This document shows positions 47,214-58,982 of a stretch of DNA of 64,000 bases, one piece after another (the first letter of the stretch is position 1; every line of letters starts with the position of its first letter). The translations under genes and the position numbers were made by a program. Under the pieces are notes generated by a model. It was not told where the DNA came from. It was given only the letters and a program-made list of their open reading frames with translations, and made no database searches. This DNA is from Phanerochaete sordida. Its lineage: Eukaryota > Basidiomycota > Agaricomycetes > Polyporales > Phanerochaetaceae. Where the stretch lies: positions 1-64,000 of the forward strand of contig BPQB01000071.1 in the NCBI GenBank assembly GCA_019973155.2, given 5' to 3'.

Positions 47214-50200
47214 CTACGAGTACTGCCGGCTGTAGTCGACGCCGCCGATCATGAGCGACGCCGGGACACACATGGAACCGAGGTCCATGGCGCCCGCCTC
47301 GTTCATGGCCGTCCCCTGGTACCCGTAGAAGTACGGCTGCTGCTCGGGGTACGCGAGCTGCTGCTCGTCGTAGGCCGGCTGCTGCTGCTGCTCCGGGTAG
47401 GCCTGCTGGTCCGGCGGCAGGGAGTCGTACGGGGTCGCTTGCTGCTCGTACGCCTCCTGGCCGTAGTGCGCAGCTTTTGCGGCGGACGACGCGTCGAACT
47501 GCGCCGCCTGCTCCGGGGCGGGTGGCGCGTGCGAGTTGCCTTGGTCCATGCTGTCTTGGTAGCCGGCGAACCGCGAAGGTCCACTGCTCTGCTGCACGAC
47601 AGGTGTCAGGAGGACTGCGATCGTACGAAGGCAGGGCACTCACCATGCTCCCCTGCGGGTGCAGCGCATACGCCAGCTCGCTCGAGCTCGACGCACACAC
47701 GTGCCGCATCTCAAAGCCCGCACGGCCCTCGCCCTGCCGCACGTCCGCCATCCCGTCCTTGCCCATCTGCGCGTACACGTCGCCCCGCGCGTATGGGTCC
47801 TGGTCCGTCGCAGGGTACGGCACGTGGTGCGCCGGCGGCCGGTACGCGGCGTGCTCGTGCGCGTGGTTCTCGTGCGCGTGCGCGAGGTACGCGTGCGGGC
47901 CGGGGTACACGTCCGGCATGTGCTGCGCGTACGGCGCGTCGGGCGGCGCGAGGCTGCCGCGGCGGCTGCCGGCGTGCGGGAGCTGGTCCGGGGGCACGCC
48001 GTCCGCGTACTGCGCCTGCGGCGCGCCCGCGTCGGTCACCTCGAGGCCGTTGAGCAGCTGCGGGAGGTACGTCGAGGCACTAGAAGGGGCGGCATCAGCG
48101 AACGAGGAACCGAGTACGCGAAGACAAGCAAAAGGGCCCGTCTGGCGCAGCAGGCCAGCGCGCCACCTGCCACGTAGCATGGCACGGGCACATATAACAG
48201 AGCAGACACTCACAAGCTGCCGCGCCGAGCGGGGTCGAAGCTCTCGAGCTCGGGCTTCTGCGCGTCCGCAGGCTCGCTGCAGTAGCTCGTCCAGCTGCTC
48301 GCGCTCGTGAGCGAGCCGAAGCGCGAGTCGTACGCGGACGAGCCGAGGCTCGCGTCGTCGGGCGCGCCCGAGCTCGCCGAGTCCGCGGAGTCGCGCCGCG
48401 CGGGCGCGCCGTACTCGCCATACTCCTCGCGCGCGCCGTACTCCCCGCGCCCATCGTACTCGCCGTACTCGTCGCGCCCGCCGTACTCGCGCCCGCCGTC
48501 GACGACGGTCGAGTGGTCCGACGGCGGGGACGACGCGGCGGACGAGAGCGCGGGCGACGGCGAGCCGGACGCGTGGCCGAAGGAGAAGGACGGCTCGGGG
48601 AGCGGGCCCTCGGGCGGGGGCGCGACGGCGCGGAGCGGGACGTGCAGGTGCGCGTACGCGCCGTGCGTGAGCGACTGCGCGATGGGCGGGGGCGACGCGG
48701 CGCTCGGGGACGGCGGCGGCTGCGCGCCGGGCGCGAGGGGCGACACGGGCGCGTCGTAGAATGCGGGCGGCGCGGACGACAGCGCGGGCGCGCCGAACGG
48801 GTTTGGGTTTGTGAAGATCGGGAGGGAGCCGGGCTGGCCTGAGGAGACCGAGCGCGAGGAGAGGCGGAAGTCGTGCGCGGTCTGGAAGGCGGGCAGCGAG
48901 TGCTTGTGCGCGAGGGTCGGCCGCGGCGGCGCCATGTCGCCTGTTGAGAAGCCCGCGTACTCCTGCATCGCGTTGCCGCGACGCTGCAGGCGGACGGGGA
49001 TGTCCATGGGCGCGAGCACATGCGGCATGGAGCCGTGGCGGAGGGCGAAGCCGATCGGGCCTGGCCTGCTGGTCGACGTGTCCAATCTGCCGGCGTCGCT
49101 GGTGGGCGCGGGGGCGAGGCTGTGCAGATGTGATGGATTTGCAGCGTGGAACCTGTCGTTGGTCCCACGGGCGAGGTGCGCGTAGGGATGCGCCCCGAGG
49201 CGCTTGATGTTGTTGTCAACGCTGCGTCTCCGCATCGCAGGATCGAAGCCGTGTGGCGACTGGCCGTTTGAGACGGACAGCAAACCGCTGCCACCGCCAC
49301 CGACGTGGATGCTCGCCCGGGTCGTCCGAACGGGCGGGTGGCTTGACGACGACGCACTGGGTGTGATAGACAGTATTGGGAGCGAAGGTCGCCGTTGCGC
49401 GAGAAGTTCTGCGGCCGAGGGCGTGGGCGTGCTCGAGAGGTAGCCCGACGGCACCGACGCCTCGCGACTTGGGGGACTCTGCAGGAACGGGTATTCGTCG
49501 TCCTCCTGGGCACCTGAGTCCCCGCTCTGGGATGTTGATCCGGCGGGAGGCGAGGAAGACGAAGCAGCGGAAGACGCTGGTGGTGGAGTTGCCGTCGATC
49601 CAGGGGAGGCGCGGGACGAGGACGACGTTTCAGCCGCCTTGGATGGCTTCGACGATACAGGGGTCGGTGACGACGACTCTGGGGCAGCAGACGGGGACTC
49701 AGGGGCCGCGGACGCGTTCAAGGCGAGTGGTTTCTTGACGGGCACGACGCCGTCCCTCGCCTGCTCCGCCTTGCGGGCGAGATTCTTCTCCTTCGCTCGG
49801 CGATTTTGGAACCAGACCTGGGAACTTACGTGAGCGCCACATCACGGCGCAATATACGAGAAGCGCACCTGGACGCCTCGCGGCGTCATGGTCAGTTCGT
49901 CTGCGAGCTTTTTCCGCAGACTGGCGTTGGGTTTCTTGTCGTATTTGTAGACGTCTTCGAGGATCTTGAGCTGCGAGCGCGTCGTGCGCTTGCGGTGCTT
50001 GACCTCGTTCGGCTGGTACCTGCAGACGCAATCTGCGCATCAGACGTGCCATTCAAGGTTAATGAAGCTGATGACGTACGGGTAGAACGTGCGCACGTCG
50101 ACCTGAGACGGGTCGACCCCGGGAGGAACGAGAGAGGGAACATAGGTTGTTGAGTGCTCCCTCTGGTTCTGCTGATGGTGAGCATGTGCCATCTGGGACT

Positions 50201-50342
50201 CGTAGCTGTCCAGGGCCGGATGGCGTCGAAGTCGAGAGAGATCATCGGGAGAGTGGTAGACAGAAGGAGGAGAGAGAGATGAAGCATGGAGGGAGGGTGG
50301 GCTGGAGAAGATATTGTCGTGTCCGCTGTTGGATGGCTCCAT
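47214..50342 (-). CDS. homeodomain transcription factor
   Basis: Large nuclear regulator of about 900-950 residues in five exons, likely controlling development, as homeobox genes of mushroom fungi do. Exon 1 (MEPSNSGHDNIF) is Ser/His/Pro-rich. The homeodomain begins at HRKRTTRSQLKILEDVYKYDKKPNASLRKKLADELTMTP and reaches recognition helix GVQVWFQNRRAKEKN, split by a 50-nt intron between GVQ and VWFQNRR. Then a very long disordered region: Ser/Pro/Ala-rich stretches, repeated DEYGEYDGRGEYGAREEYGEYG, and an acidic/Ser segment ending SFDPARRGS; the last two exons are Gln/Tyr-rich (PEQQQQPAYDEQQLAYPEQQ), resembling activation domains. Nothing is broken. The exact orthologue among fungal homeobox genes cannot be named from this window. 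Confidence 0.88.
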
Positions 50343-53085
50343 TGCGAATTGCGGTGGACAGACGGTAGAAGCAAACAGAGGGTTCCAATGAGGGGTGAGA
50401 GTCCGTAGATAACAGGGCTTAGTAGTAGAAGTCGAGAGTAAATATGCACGGTGTCCGAATATCCGAGTATCCCAGACGGAGTTGGCCTGCCTGCACTCCT
50501 AAGCAAATGGCGAAGAACGAGGTCTAGCAGGAATGCAACTGTCAGTCAGCACAGAGTCGAGGTGAGGGTGCAGAAGAGGAGACGAGGACAGGGGGGTGCA
50601 GGATCCTAGTGCGGTATATGGTCGTCTGGCGACGTCGCCCAAATGAGGAGGGCCAACGGTCGACAGCTACGACGACACGCATTCACAGGGTGTGTGCGGC
50701 GCTGTGCGTAGCTCTGGCGACGGCCGTCACGCGCAGGAGCGAGGAACAAGTGCGTCGAAGTACAAGGGCGGGCGAAGCGCAAAGCGTGGGACGCACCGAT
50801 TACCCAGGAATCCAGATACACCCACACACGCGCCGTGGGCAGTCAGACGGCCAGCGAGAGCGTCGGCGGGGGGCGGGAGCAGGCGGCGGGGGCGTGCTCG
50901 GCGTGTGGCGATGCGTGCTCCTGTGAAACAGGCTCTGCGGGCTTCAGGACTTGAAACGGGGGCAAGGAGCGGGGAGGGTGCCGGACAGCAGGCGGGGCGG
51001 CTGGGCGGCGCGGGCGAGGGGGATTTGCGCGTGCGACGCTGTCTCCGGCCGGGCGGCGGGGTATATGACAGAGGCGACACGAGCGAGACGGTGCTGGGAG
51101 ACGCAGGAGGGGGGCACTGCCTGTGCGCTTTGCCGCTGGCAGTCCGGGCGCGGGAGCAAAGTAGGCGCAGGCCGGCGATGATCAGAGTTGGGAACAGCGC
51201 CGGGCAATGCCTCGGCGTCGCGGATCAGGGCGTGCGCGCGCAGCTGGACGTCGGCGCCGTCCTCGTCTGTGCGCGGGGCGGGCGGGGCGACGGCGGGGGC
51301 GGCGGGATGGGTGCAAGTCAACTTCAGGCCTGCGCGGGACGGGGGCTCTCAAGCGAGCATCGCCGTGGGAATCCGCGCTCGATATGGCACGCCCATTTCC
51401 AGCGCATTTTTCGCGCAATTTACGCGCACGGGCCCCCCGCTGCTCTCCTCCGTCGACGCAGCCCTACGTAACTCGCAGGCGCATGCCCAGAAGCACATGT
51501 CCCGCGCCGTGACTGGCCATCCACCCGTGCGCTTCCCACCCGCGCGCCGGCAGCGCCTGGCCCGCACGCGCTCCCACAGGCCTGCCTCTCACTCATTCAG
51601 CCGCGGGCCCCTCCTGACGGGCGCATACGTATGTCAGAGATAGCCCGCCTAGGACACCCGACGTCCCGCGGGCTGGCACGACGTTGCCCTGCCCGCAAGC
51701 GCAAGACCGCAGCGCGTGATGCGCCGCGCGCGCCTGCGCCTCGCTCGCATGCTCGCAGCAGCTTCTCGGAGGCATCTCGCCGCCTGCGCCGCGCGGAAAG
51801 GCAAGTCGCGCGCCCGTCCAGGCTGAGCAGCGTGGGCACTGATGCGCGGCGCGTGATAGGGCCTCTGCGTGTCGCGCGCGCCGCGACGTGTGTCCGTGGG
51901 AGGAGCTCGCGCACAATCTAACCCGCGCTGCGCGATGCCCAACTCCGCGGAGAAGAGATAGCAGCCTCGCCGCCGCCGCGCCGCGTCTTTTGCGCGACGT
52001 CGAGGGTGCGCCGAGAAGAGAAGGCTCGGCGCGCGCGCCGCCTGCAGGAACTCGAACCTGGGATGACGCGATGCCCAGGCGCCGCGTCGGCGAGGACATG
52101 GCCGTGGGTACCTGGGCTCAGTTCGTTGCCGTAACACCTTGCGACCCTCCCCCGCGCGCGCAGGCCGGAGATTGTCGTGGAGCGAATGCGGTGCAGCCGC
52201 AGACACTCGCCTGGATCGTCGGCATGGCGCAAGGCACCCTCTGCACCATCGGAACGCCCAGCATTCGCCGCACACCGTGCACAGAGTCATCAGAGGTTTC
52301 AACTGCGACGCAGAAGACGCGCGCGGTTCCTGCGCTTCGCTGAAGTGCTGGCTCGGCGACTGTAGGACGCGTCTGCGCCGGTAGCACCTGGCAACAGCGA
52401 CCCACATCCGGCGCGCCTGCGTGCATTTCGTCGCGCGGCGAGCGGCGTCTTGGGCGAGGCGTGACAACAGATGTATCTCATCCACCCTGGACGTCGCGGC
52501 GACCCCAGATGAACGCGGCGTTCGCCCACACGCGAACTCTAACCGCGCGCCCGCCGTGCTGGCGGGGGCGGTACCGCGCAGCTAGGGCGCGGCGGCACGC
52601 AGCGCGCCGCCGCCACTGCCCTCGCTCCAGCCCCGCACGGCGACATCGCCCCGCCCTCACAAACATCCTGCCCCGGCTCCCTCTGGCGGGCACGGACGAC
52701 GCTGGGAGCCCCCCGCACCACGACGCGCCCCGGATGAACATGAACGGCATGAATCACGGTGGCGCAGCCAGGACCCCGTATCTGTGATGCCGCATTGCGA
52801 ATCTTGCGTGCGCTGCTGGGGTCGGATGCACGCCCGCCCCGCCCACCGCCCGCGCGATCGCCGATTGATCCGGCAGCGCCACAACGCCGCGCCCCCGCCG
52901 CCCGCCCCTCTCCCGACTCGGGCCGCCCGCCCGCGTGGCCACATGGCTCGATTTGGCAGGTGAGGTCAGCGTTGGGCCTTGGCTCTCCTGCCTTGCTTGC
53001 GCCACATTCTTGGATTGTTACTCGTTCTCCTCGCGGTAGCCTACCATCCGAAATCTAGCTTTGAACATCGGCCATATTCAGCTGC
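50343..53085. other. 2.7 kb GC-rich intergenic region
   Basis: No gene supported. Many long overlapping open frames occur in several frames on both strands, rich in Arg/Ala, as GC-rich non-coding DNA produces. Likely contains the upstream regulatory region of the homeobox gene, though no motif is identified. Confidence 0.5.
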
Positions 53086-55427
53086 ATGCTTCTCCTACGT
53101 ACCACCAGCGAGCGACGGCCCAGGCCGCCAAGCTCGAATGACCTTCAGCCGCCCCGGCCTCGATCAGCTCCCCCAGTTACCAACGACTACTATCCGCAGC
53201 TGAAGAACACTCGCTCCTACGATGCTTCTGTGACGCCGATTGCTCTCCAGCACTTCACAAAGGGCCTCCTGCCCTGGGTCGATCCATCCCGGATAGCCCA
53301 CGTCTACGACGCGTTGAAGGCCTCTGGGTCCATCTACAGGAGCAAAATTGGCTCGGTTGATCGATGGAGTGTCTGTCCCGTGGCTCCATATGGATCTACG
53401 CCAAGTGTCGATAGCGTCTCCGCGAGGCTAAGGCAGGCCATCGACGCAATCGCCCATGCAGCCGGCCTTCCCGACGAGGCCCAGCATATCATCGAATGCG
53501 TACCGGTACTCGCAAGTTCTTCGTGCGCCACCACGACGGAATCTGCGCCAGCGCATGTCCGCGCTGACTCCCAGAACCTCACCGTCCTCGGATATATCTC
53601 GCAGAATGACGATGGAGAGGGCTGTATCGACAGCAAGGTCCACGTCCGCGTAATCCTACCCTAGTCCTGCGCTGACCTCACACTTTGCCCCAGATGCTAG
53701 CAGACATGCACAAGCTCATGCGCGACGACCCCGCGCGGCGCTTCGTGTACGGCTTCACGCTCGAGGACATGCAGATGCGGCTGTGGCACGTGTCCCGCGC
53801 CGGGAGCTTCGTCTCGTACAGCTTCGACTTCGCGACGGTGTGTCCCTACGCACTTCCGCTTCACGTCTCGGCACTGACGCACGGCGGCTTCCGTAGAACC
53901 CGCGATACGCCATCTCGTTCTTCCTCCCACTGCTCCTCGCCACCAAAACCGAGCTAGGGCTCGACCCCACCATCACCCTCGCAGACACACCTCGCGCCAC
54001 AGCCGAAGCCACCTTCGACATTACCGTCGGCGAGAAGACTTACAGGACACAGCGCCTGCTGTCCACCGCTGGCGGCACGCGGTGGTGGGAGGTGCGCGCG
54101 CTGGACGGGCTCGGAAACGAAGTGGGCGGCGCGCTGACACTCAAGGACGCCTGGGTGGAGATAGGCCAGCCGACGGAGGGCGAGATCCTGCGAGACGCTA
54201 CGGGTACGATGAAGGAAGAGGAGAAAGCGTGTTTCATGCGCGTCGCAGCCGAGTCGCGCGTCTATGTGGATGGCGCGCTCGATCAGACACCCGTGGTGGT
54301 ACGCTGCGGTGGGAAGGTCGTGGACGTGAGGCGCCCTCCCGCGGCAGGCGGCGGGCCTGCTCGGGCGGCCGGCGGCGAGGGCAAGATTAAGATGCTCTTT
54401 GCTCTCCCCGGGCTCGAGGACCGTATGGCCGACATCATATCTTCGACCAAGGTTCACCACCGCATTGTTTTCGACGAGGTCGGGAAGAGCATCGCCGAAC
54501 TCGACTCTCTCCAGCAGGTATTCGAATGTCTAGGTGATGCAGTCGAAGGTATGAGCTCCGGGTTACTCCCAATCTGCTACTACCGGTCTCCCAGGGCTCC
54601 AGGCTCTGCACGCGCGCGGCTGGGTGCATCGCGGCATCAGCGAGGACAGCATCGCGCAGGTCAATGGGCGAGGCAAGCTAGTCCGCGTCGAACACGCCGT
54701 GAAGCGAGGCGAAGAATGCACCCCCGTGACAAATACAGTACGTGGCACCCACGCAAATACGCGACGTCCGCCAACCCAAACCACACAGAGCCCCCCGTAC
54801 CTAACACCCATCGAAGTCACACGCGGAGAATACCTCTTCGCAACATTCCCCCACACACCCCCGCCGACGATCGCCATCCCCGACATCTCCCGCGCCGAGC
54901 TGCGCCGCCGGCACGCCGAGTTCGCCGCCCGCATGCAGGAGGCGCAGGCCGCCGCCGCGCGCGCCCCGCAGCCCGCGCCCCCCATCCGCCCGCGCTTCGC
55001 GCCGAACGCGCTGCACGACCTCGAGGCCGTGTTCTGGCTCGCGCTGCGTGTGCTCCTCTGCTCCTCGCTTCGCGCGCCGGTAGGCGTCGCCGCGGCGGAC
55101 TGGGGCCGCTGCATGGAGACCCGCCGTGAGGCCGCGCGCGAGGTCTTCGGGGGCGAGGTGCGCCGCCGGGCGATGCTGGCGAGCGAGGCGTGTCTGGCGG
55201 AGGTGCTGCGTGGGCTCGGGCCTGTGCTGGCGCGGATTGGTGCGGCGCTGGAGTGCGTGCGTGGGGAGCTGGTAAGGCGGTATCGGGAGGTCGAGGTGGA
55301 GTGTCGGGGTGTTGGGGATGGCGACGCTGCGGCTGGGTTGCATGTGAAGTTCAGGGCGTGGTTCTTCTACGTTGCTGGGCTGCTGGAGCGGGAGGACATC
55401 GCGATCAACGTGCATGGCGAGCTGTGA
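53086..55427 (+). CDS. FunK1 pseudokinase (copy E)
   Basis: A long FunK1 protein with at least five exons (53086-53637, then 53694 on, and so on; intron 53638-53693 contains the stop that ends the first frame). N-terminal blocks IALQHFTKGLLPWVD and MHKLMRDDPARRFVYGFTLED, then ISFFLPLLLATKTELGLDP, KTYRTQRLLSTAGGTRWWEVRALDG, VHHRIVFDEVGKSIAEL. The catalytic loop reads HARGWVHRGISEDS: the HRD Asp is Gly and the loop Asn is Ser. The DVE position reads VRVEHAVKR, so the metal-binding Asp is lost as well. Three key residues are gone, yet the C-terminal FAPNALHDLEAVFWLAL block and the frame are kept. A predicted dead kinase, more diverged than the other copies; the GC-rich Ala/Arg-biased exons after 54,860 differ from the first exons. 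Confidence 0.78.
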
Positions 55428-56024
55428 TGGTGCGACGCTGTTATGGGGCTCTGTACCAGTCCACACCGTGATGTGCACGCACACTTCAATTGTTAGAAGA
55501 CTCGCATGATACTTATCAATTCCGAATATTAGACGTGACCACGTCGCCTGTAAGCTTGTCTTCTATGAATTCAGGTCTCTCGCATGCAGTGCGGAACGTA
55601 CGAATAGGAATCACGATGATGTGGCAAAACTCAGGTCTGTGGCGTAGTAACTTTTGCGCATCGACGACCGATCGACGACATATCCGAATCGAGGTACTCA
55701 TGGGACAATTTGGACTGAAGTGAGGATGTGGCCACAGCGATCTCCGAATCAGAGAGCTGTATGATTACTTCGAAATGAAGACTTGCTGCCTGTGCGACGT
55801 TCGCAGCCGGCGCTAAGTTTGAACTGGCGCGGCCGCTCGTCCGCATTTGGTAATCGTGTTCAGCTGCTCTTTGTCTCTGCCACTCATCCACGCAGGCCAC
55901 CACAACCACGCTTTCGCCACCTCATTCCTTTCATCCGTAGAATTAATTTTGCCATGGCCACTACTGCGCCCCACCTGGATATAAGGAACTTCAAACGCCA
56001 TGGGTCCCAAGCACCTCCCCAACC
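55428..56024. other. intergenic region between FunK1-E and FunK1-F
   Basis: 0.6 kb, AT-richer than its flanks; no gene recognised. Confidence 0.5.
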
Positions 56025-58830
56025 ATGGCCGAGCCGCGTACGCCCCCGAAGAAAACTCAGAAGAATGCTTCTAACATCATATTCGACACTCCTCTTACCT
56101 TCAATCAGATGCAAACTGCCCCGGCACACTACAACGTCGAGAAGAAACGGGTCATCCTCGTGAAGAACCTCCAAGAGACCGTCACTCTGGTCGGCTTGGA
56201 TCTCTTCACAAACGGGCTCCTGCCGAGAGTCGACCCAGCCCTGATCAAGGCCACTGTAGCCCGTCTCAAGGATACCCGCAAGATTCTTGGCCCCGACGGC
56301 TCGAAGCCGCGCTGGTCTTCGTTCAGAACCGAGCCCTCTAACCGAAGGGCGGGCGAGGACATTGTCTTCGCGCAGATGGAGAGCGTCATCCGCGACATCG
56401 CCGAAGCCGCAGGCGTCACGGACACGGCTATACTAACTTTTATTTGCCGACCGACCCAGACACCCAAATCGTCGACGCGCGACAACCCTTCCAAGCCCGA
56501 TAGCTACGGCATCCGGGCGTCCGCTGATGTCGACGCGCAGTGGGTGGACATTGCGGTCCCAGGGGAGTTCAAGAAGAGAGACGACCCTAGGGGTGCCAAC
56601 GATGTGGGTTATTGACGTGCTCTCACCGGATACGATGTTGACTATGCTTTTTGTAGAATCAAAAGAAGGTCCTGTGGTCGCTCTTCCATATTCTACGCGA
56701 GGATCCTACGAGGCGATTTGTCCTTGGGTTTACCATCGAAGACACGATGGTGCGGTTTTGGTATGCCAGTCGCTCTGAGGTGTTTGTGTCGTGCGACTTC
56801 GACTTCATGCAGGTATGTTGAAGCCATTGCTTAGATCGTGCGCCCCGGGACTCACGCTTCTTCACAGCAACCCAGCCACCTTGTCGAGTGCTTCCTGCCC
56901 CTCCTCTGCGCGGAGGAGCATCAGCTTGGCTGGGATCCCACCATTCGGCGCGTCTCCGACTCTACGGTCAAGAGCCCTGACATCGTGTACGATATCGACG
57001 TCGGCGAAAACACCTACCGGACGCAGCGTCTCATTTCCAATCTCGGCGCCGAGGCCCCAAGAGGTCGCGGGACCCGTGTGTGGGAGGTTCGCCTACTGGA
57101 CGCCGACAAGCAGCCGACAGGGCCGCCCCTCGTGTTGAAGGACTCCTGGGGAGATTCTGATCGCAGATCCGAGTTCGATATTCTCCACGATATACGTAAC
57201 TCTGGCAGTCCCTCCCTCCGGAAAACCATTTGCAAGTATTTCGTGGAGGCCATCGACCACTGGGACGTTCAGATCGCCGGGAAGGACGACCATACGCACG
57301 TCATCAAGAAGGACGGCACAAGACCAGAGGCGGTCTGGGCACCGTTCACCGTATCTGCAGAATACTCCGCCACGACACGCACTGACGCTAAGCCAGTCCA
57401 AGGAGTCTTCAAGGTACCAGAACGCGGTCCAAATGAAGGGCAAGTTATTCTGAAAATTGGATTGTGGTTCTGTCGAGACTCACAACTGTGTAGGGCTGCT
57501 ATCAACTATTCGGCAAAAATCCATCGCCGCATCGTCTTCAAGCAAGTGGGACGGACTCTGCAAGAGCTCAGCTCCATGTCTCAAGTCTTCAACTGCCTCG
57601 CCGACATAACCACCGGTGCGCCTTTATTGTCGTTATTTGCTGTCGTAGCCGTGTACTTACTACCCTCAAGGCTTGCGGGCACTACACCATGCGGGCTGGG
57701 TTCACCGGGACATCAGCATCGGAAACCTTCTAGTGGTCGGGAATACCGGTATGATCACGGACGTGGAGTACGCGAAACGCATAGATGACGGGGTTAGTCA
57801 CGGGATTAGAACGGTGCGAGTCTCAGTCTTCCAATCCGCGAAATATCCGCTGACACCTCTCTGTCCACAGGGCACCCCGTACTTTATGGCGGTGGAGGTC
57901 GAACATGGAAGGTACAAGTTTATTACTGAGGACAGCCTTCCAGCCTTGCCGCTTCAGGTGCACGTGGACGACGAGGAAGAGTCTGATCTACGAAGCGTCC
58001 GAGCCAACATGGAGGCCGCGAGCCTGAAACGGCGACGAGACGAGGAACAAGAGGCCTCGCTGTCTTCGGTCGAGACCATCAAGGAGTCCAGTCCGAGACG
58101 CGTCGGCTTTAGGCACAACCCGCTGCACGACATGGAGTCAGTTCTGTGGGTTTCGTACTGGATGGTCCTCTGCACCAAGCTTGCCCGCCCTGCGACCTGC
58201 CGCGAAGCCATATGGGAACAGTACATGTCGAAACACGCAGAGGTCGCGCGCAAGCTGTTCACGGAGCCCGAATCACGCAGCAGCGTCCTCGAAACGAACG
58301 ACGTGCTACGGGGTGCCTTCTACGAGCTCGTCCCGGAGGTGGAAACCATTTGCATGAAGTTGGATCGATTCCGCCGGGACCTCTGCGCGCAGTATCGCCA
58401 GTGCGAGAAAAACCCAGACGCGATACGGCCCTTCGACCCCGAAAAGAAGCTGCACGAGGCAGTCGAACAAGTCTTCGACACCATCTCGAAGATGCTCAAG
58501 GACCCGAACTCAACCGAGCCCAACCCACAGGGAGTGAAGCGGATCGGCGACCTCGTCATCGGCGACGGCGTGTCGGAGCAGCGGGGAGCCATCGAGAAGG
58601 TGACGACTGAAATCCTCGATGACACCGTGCTCGAACTTCCAACAACCCGTATGGACGGCGTCGGGGAAGGTCCGACTGACGCGACTAACGCTGGTGACAA
58701 CCATGTTTCCGACGACGCTGATGGCAGCGATGACGACGAGAGACCTGCCAAGCGTCATAAAGCGGCGCGCGATGATGATCCCTCGACCTTGAACTCCATA
58801 CTGCCACCGGGCCCGCGCACCGTTGGCTAA
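56025..58830 (+). CDS. FunK1-type protein kinase, full length (copy F)
   Basis: About 820 residues. N-terminus MAEPRTPPKKTQKNASNI; then LQETVTLVGLDLFTNGLLPRVD, DAQWVDIAVPGEFKKRDD, VLWSLFHILREDPTRRFVLGFTIED, a QPSHLVECFLPLL exon, NTYRTQRLISNLGAEAPRGRGTRVWEVRLLDAD, LVLKDSWGDSDR, IHRRIVFKQVGRTLQEL, and the intact catalytic loop HHAGWVHRDISIGN with TDVEYAKR. After a small intron, GTPYFMAVEVE, then VGFRHNPLHDMESVLWVSYW and an acidic tail with a basic patch (DDDERPAKRHKAARDDD). The catalytic residues are intact, so it is predicted active. It lies directly downstream of the dead copy E. The start at 56025 is the first ATG of the frame holding the N-terminal block. Confidence 0.87.
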
Positions 58831-58982
58831 CGGCTAGAGTACCTGTCATCTTCGGCATTTCCTACCTCTCAATGTGCGTGCGTGACTGTCTATTTCTTTT
58901 GGATCTTCCATTTTATCCTGTACAAGATACACGAATGACATTAATTGTGCCCCTTCTGATCTACACGGTGCGATCGCGGCAT

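Noticed and set aside
51649..52485. 278-codon minus-strand open frame in the GC-rich region
   Set aside because: Composition is Arg/Ala/Cys heavy with no recognisable domain, it overlaps equally long frames on the other strand, and GC-rich DNA gives few stop codons by chance.
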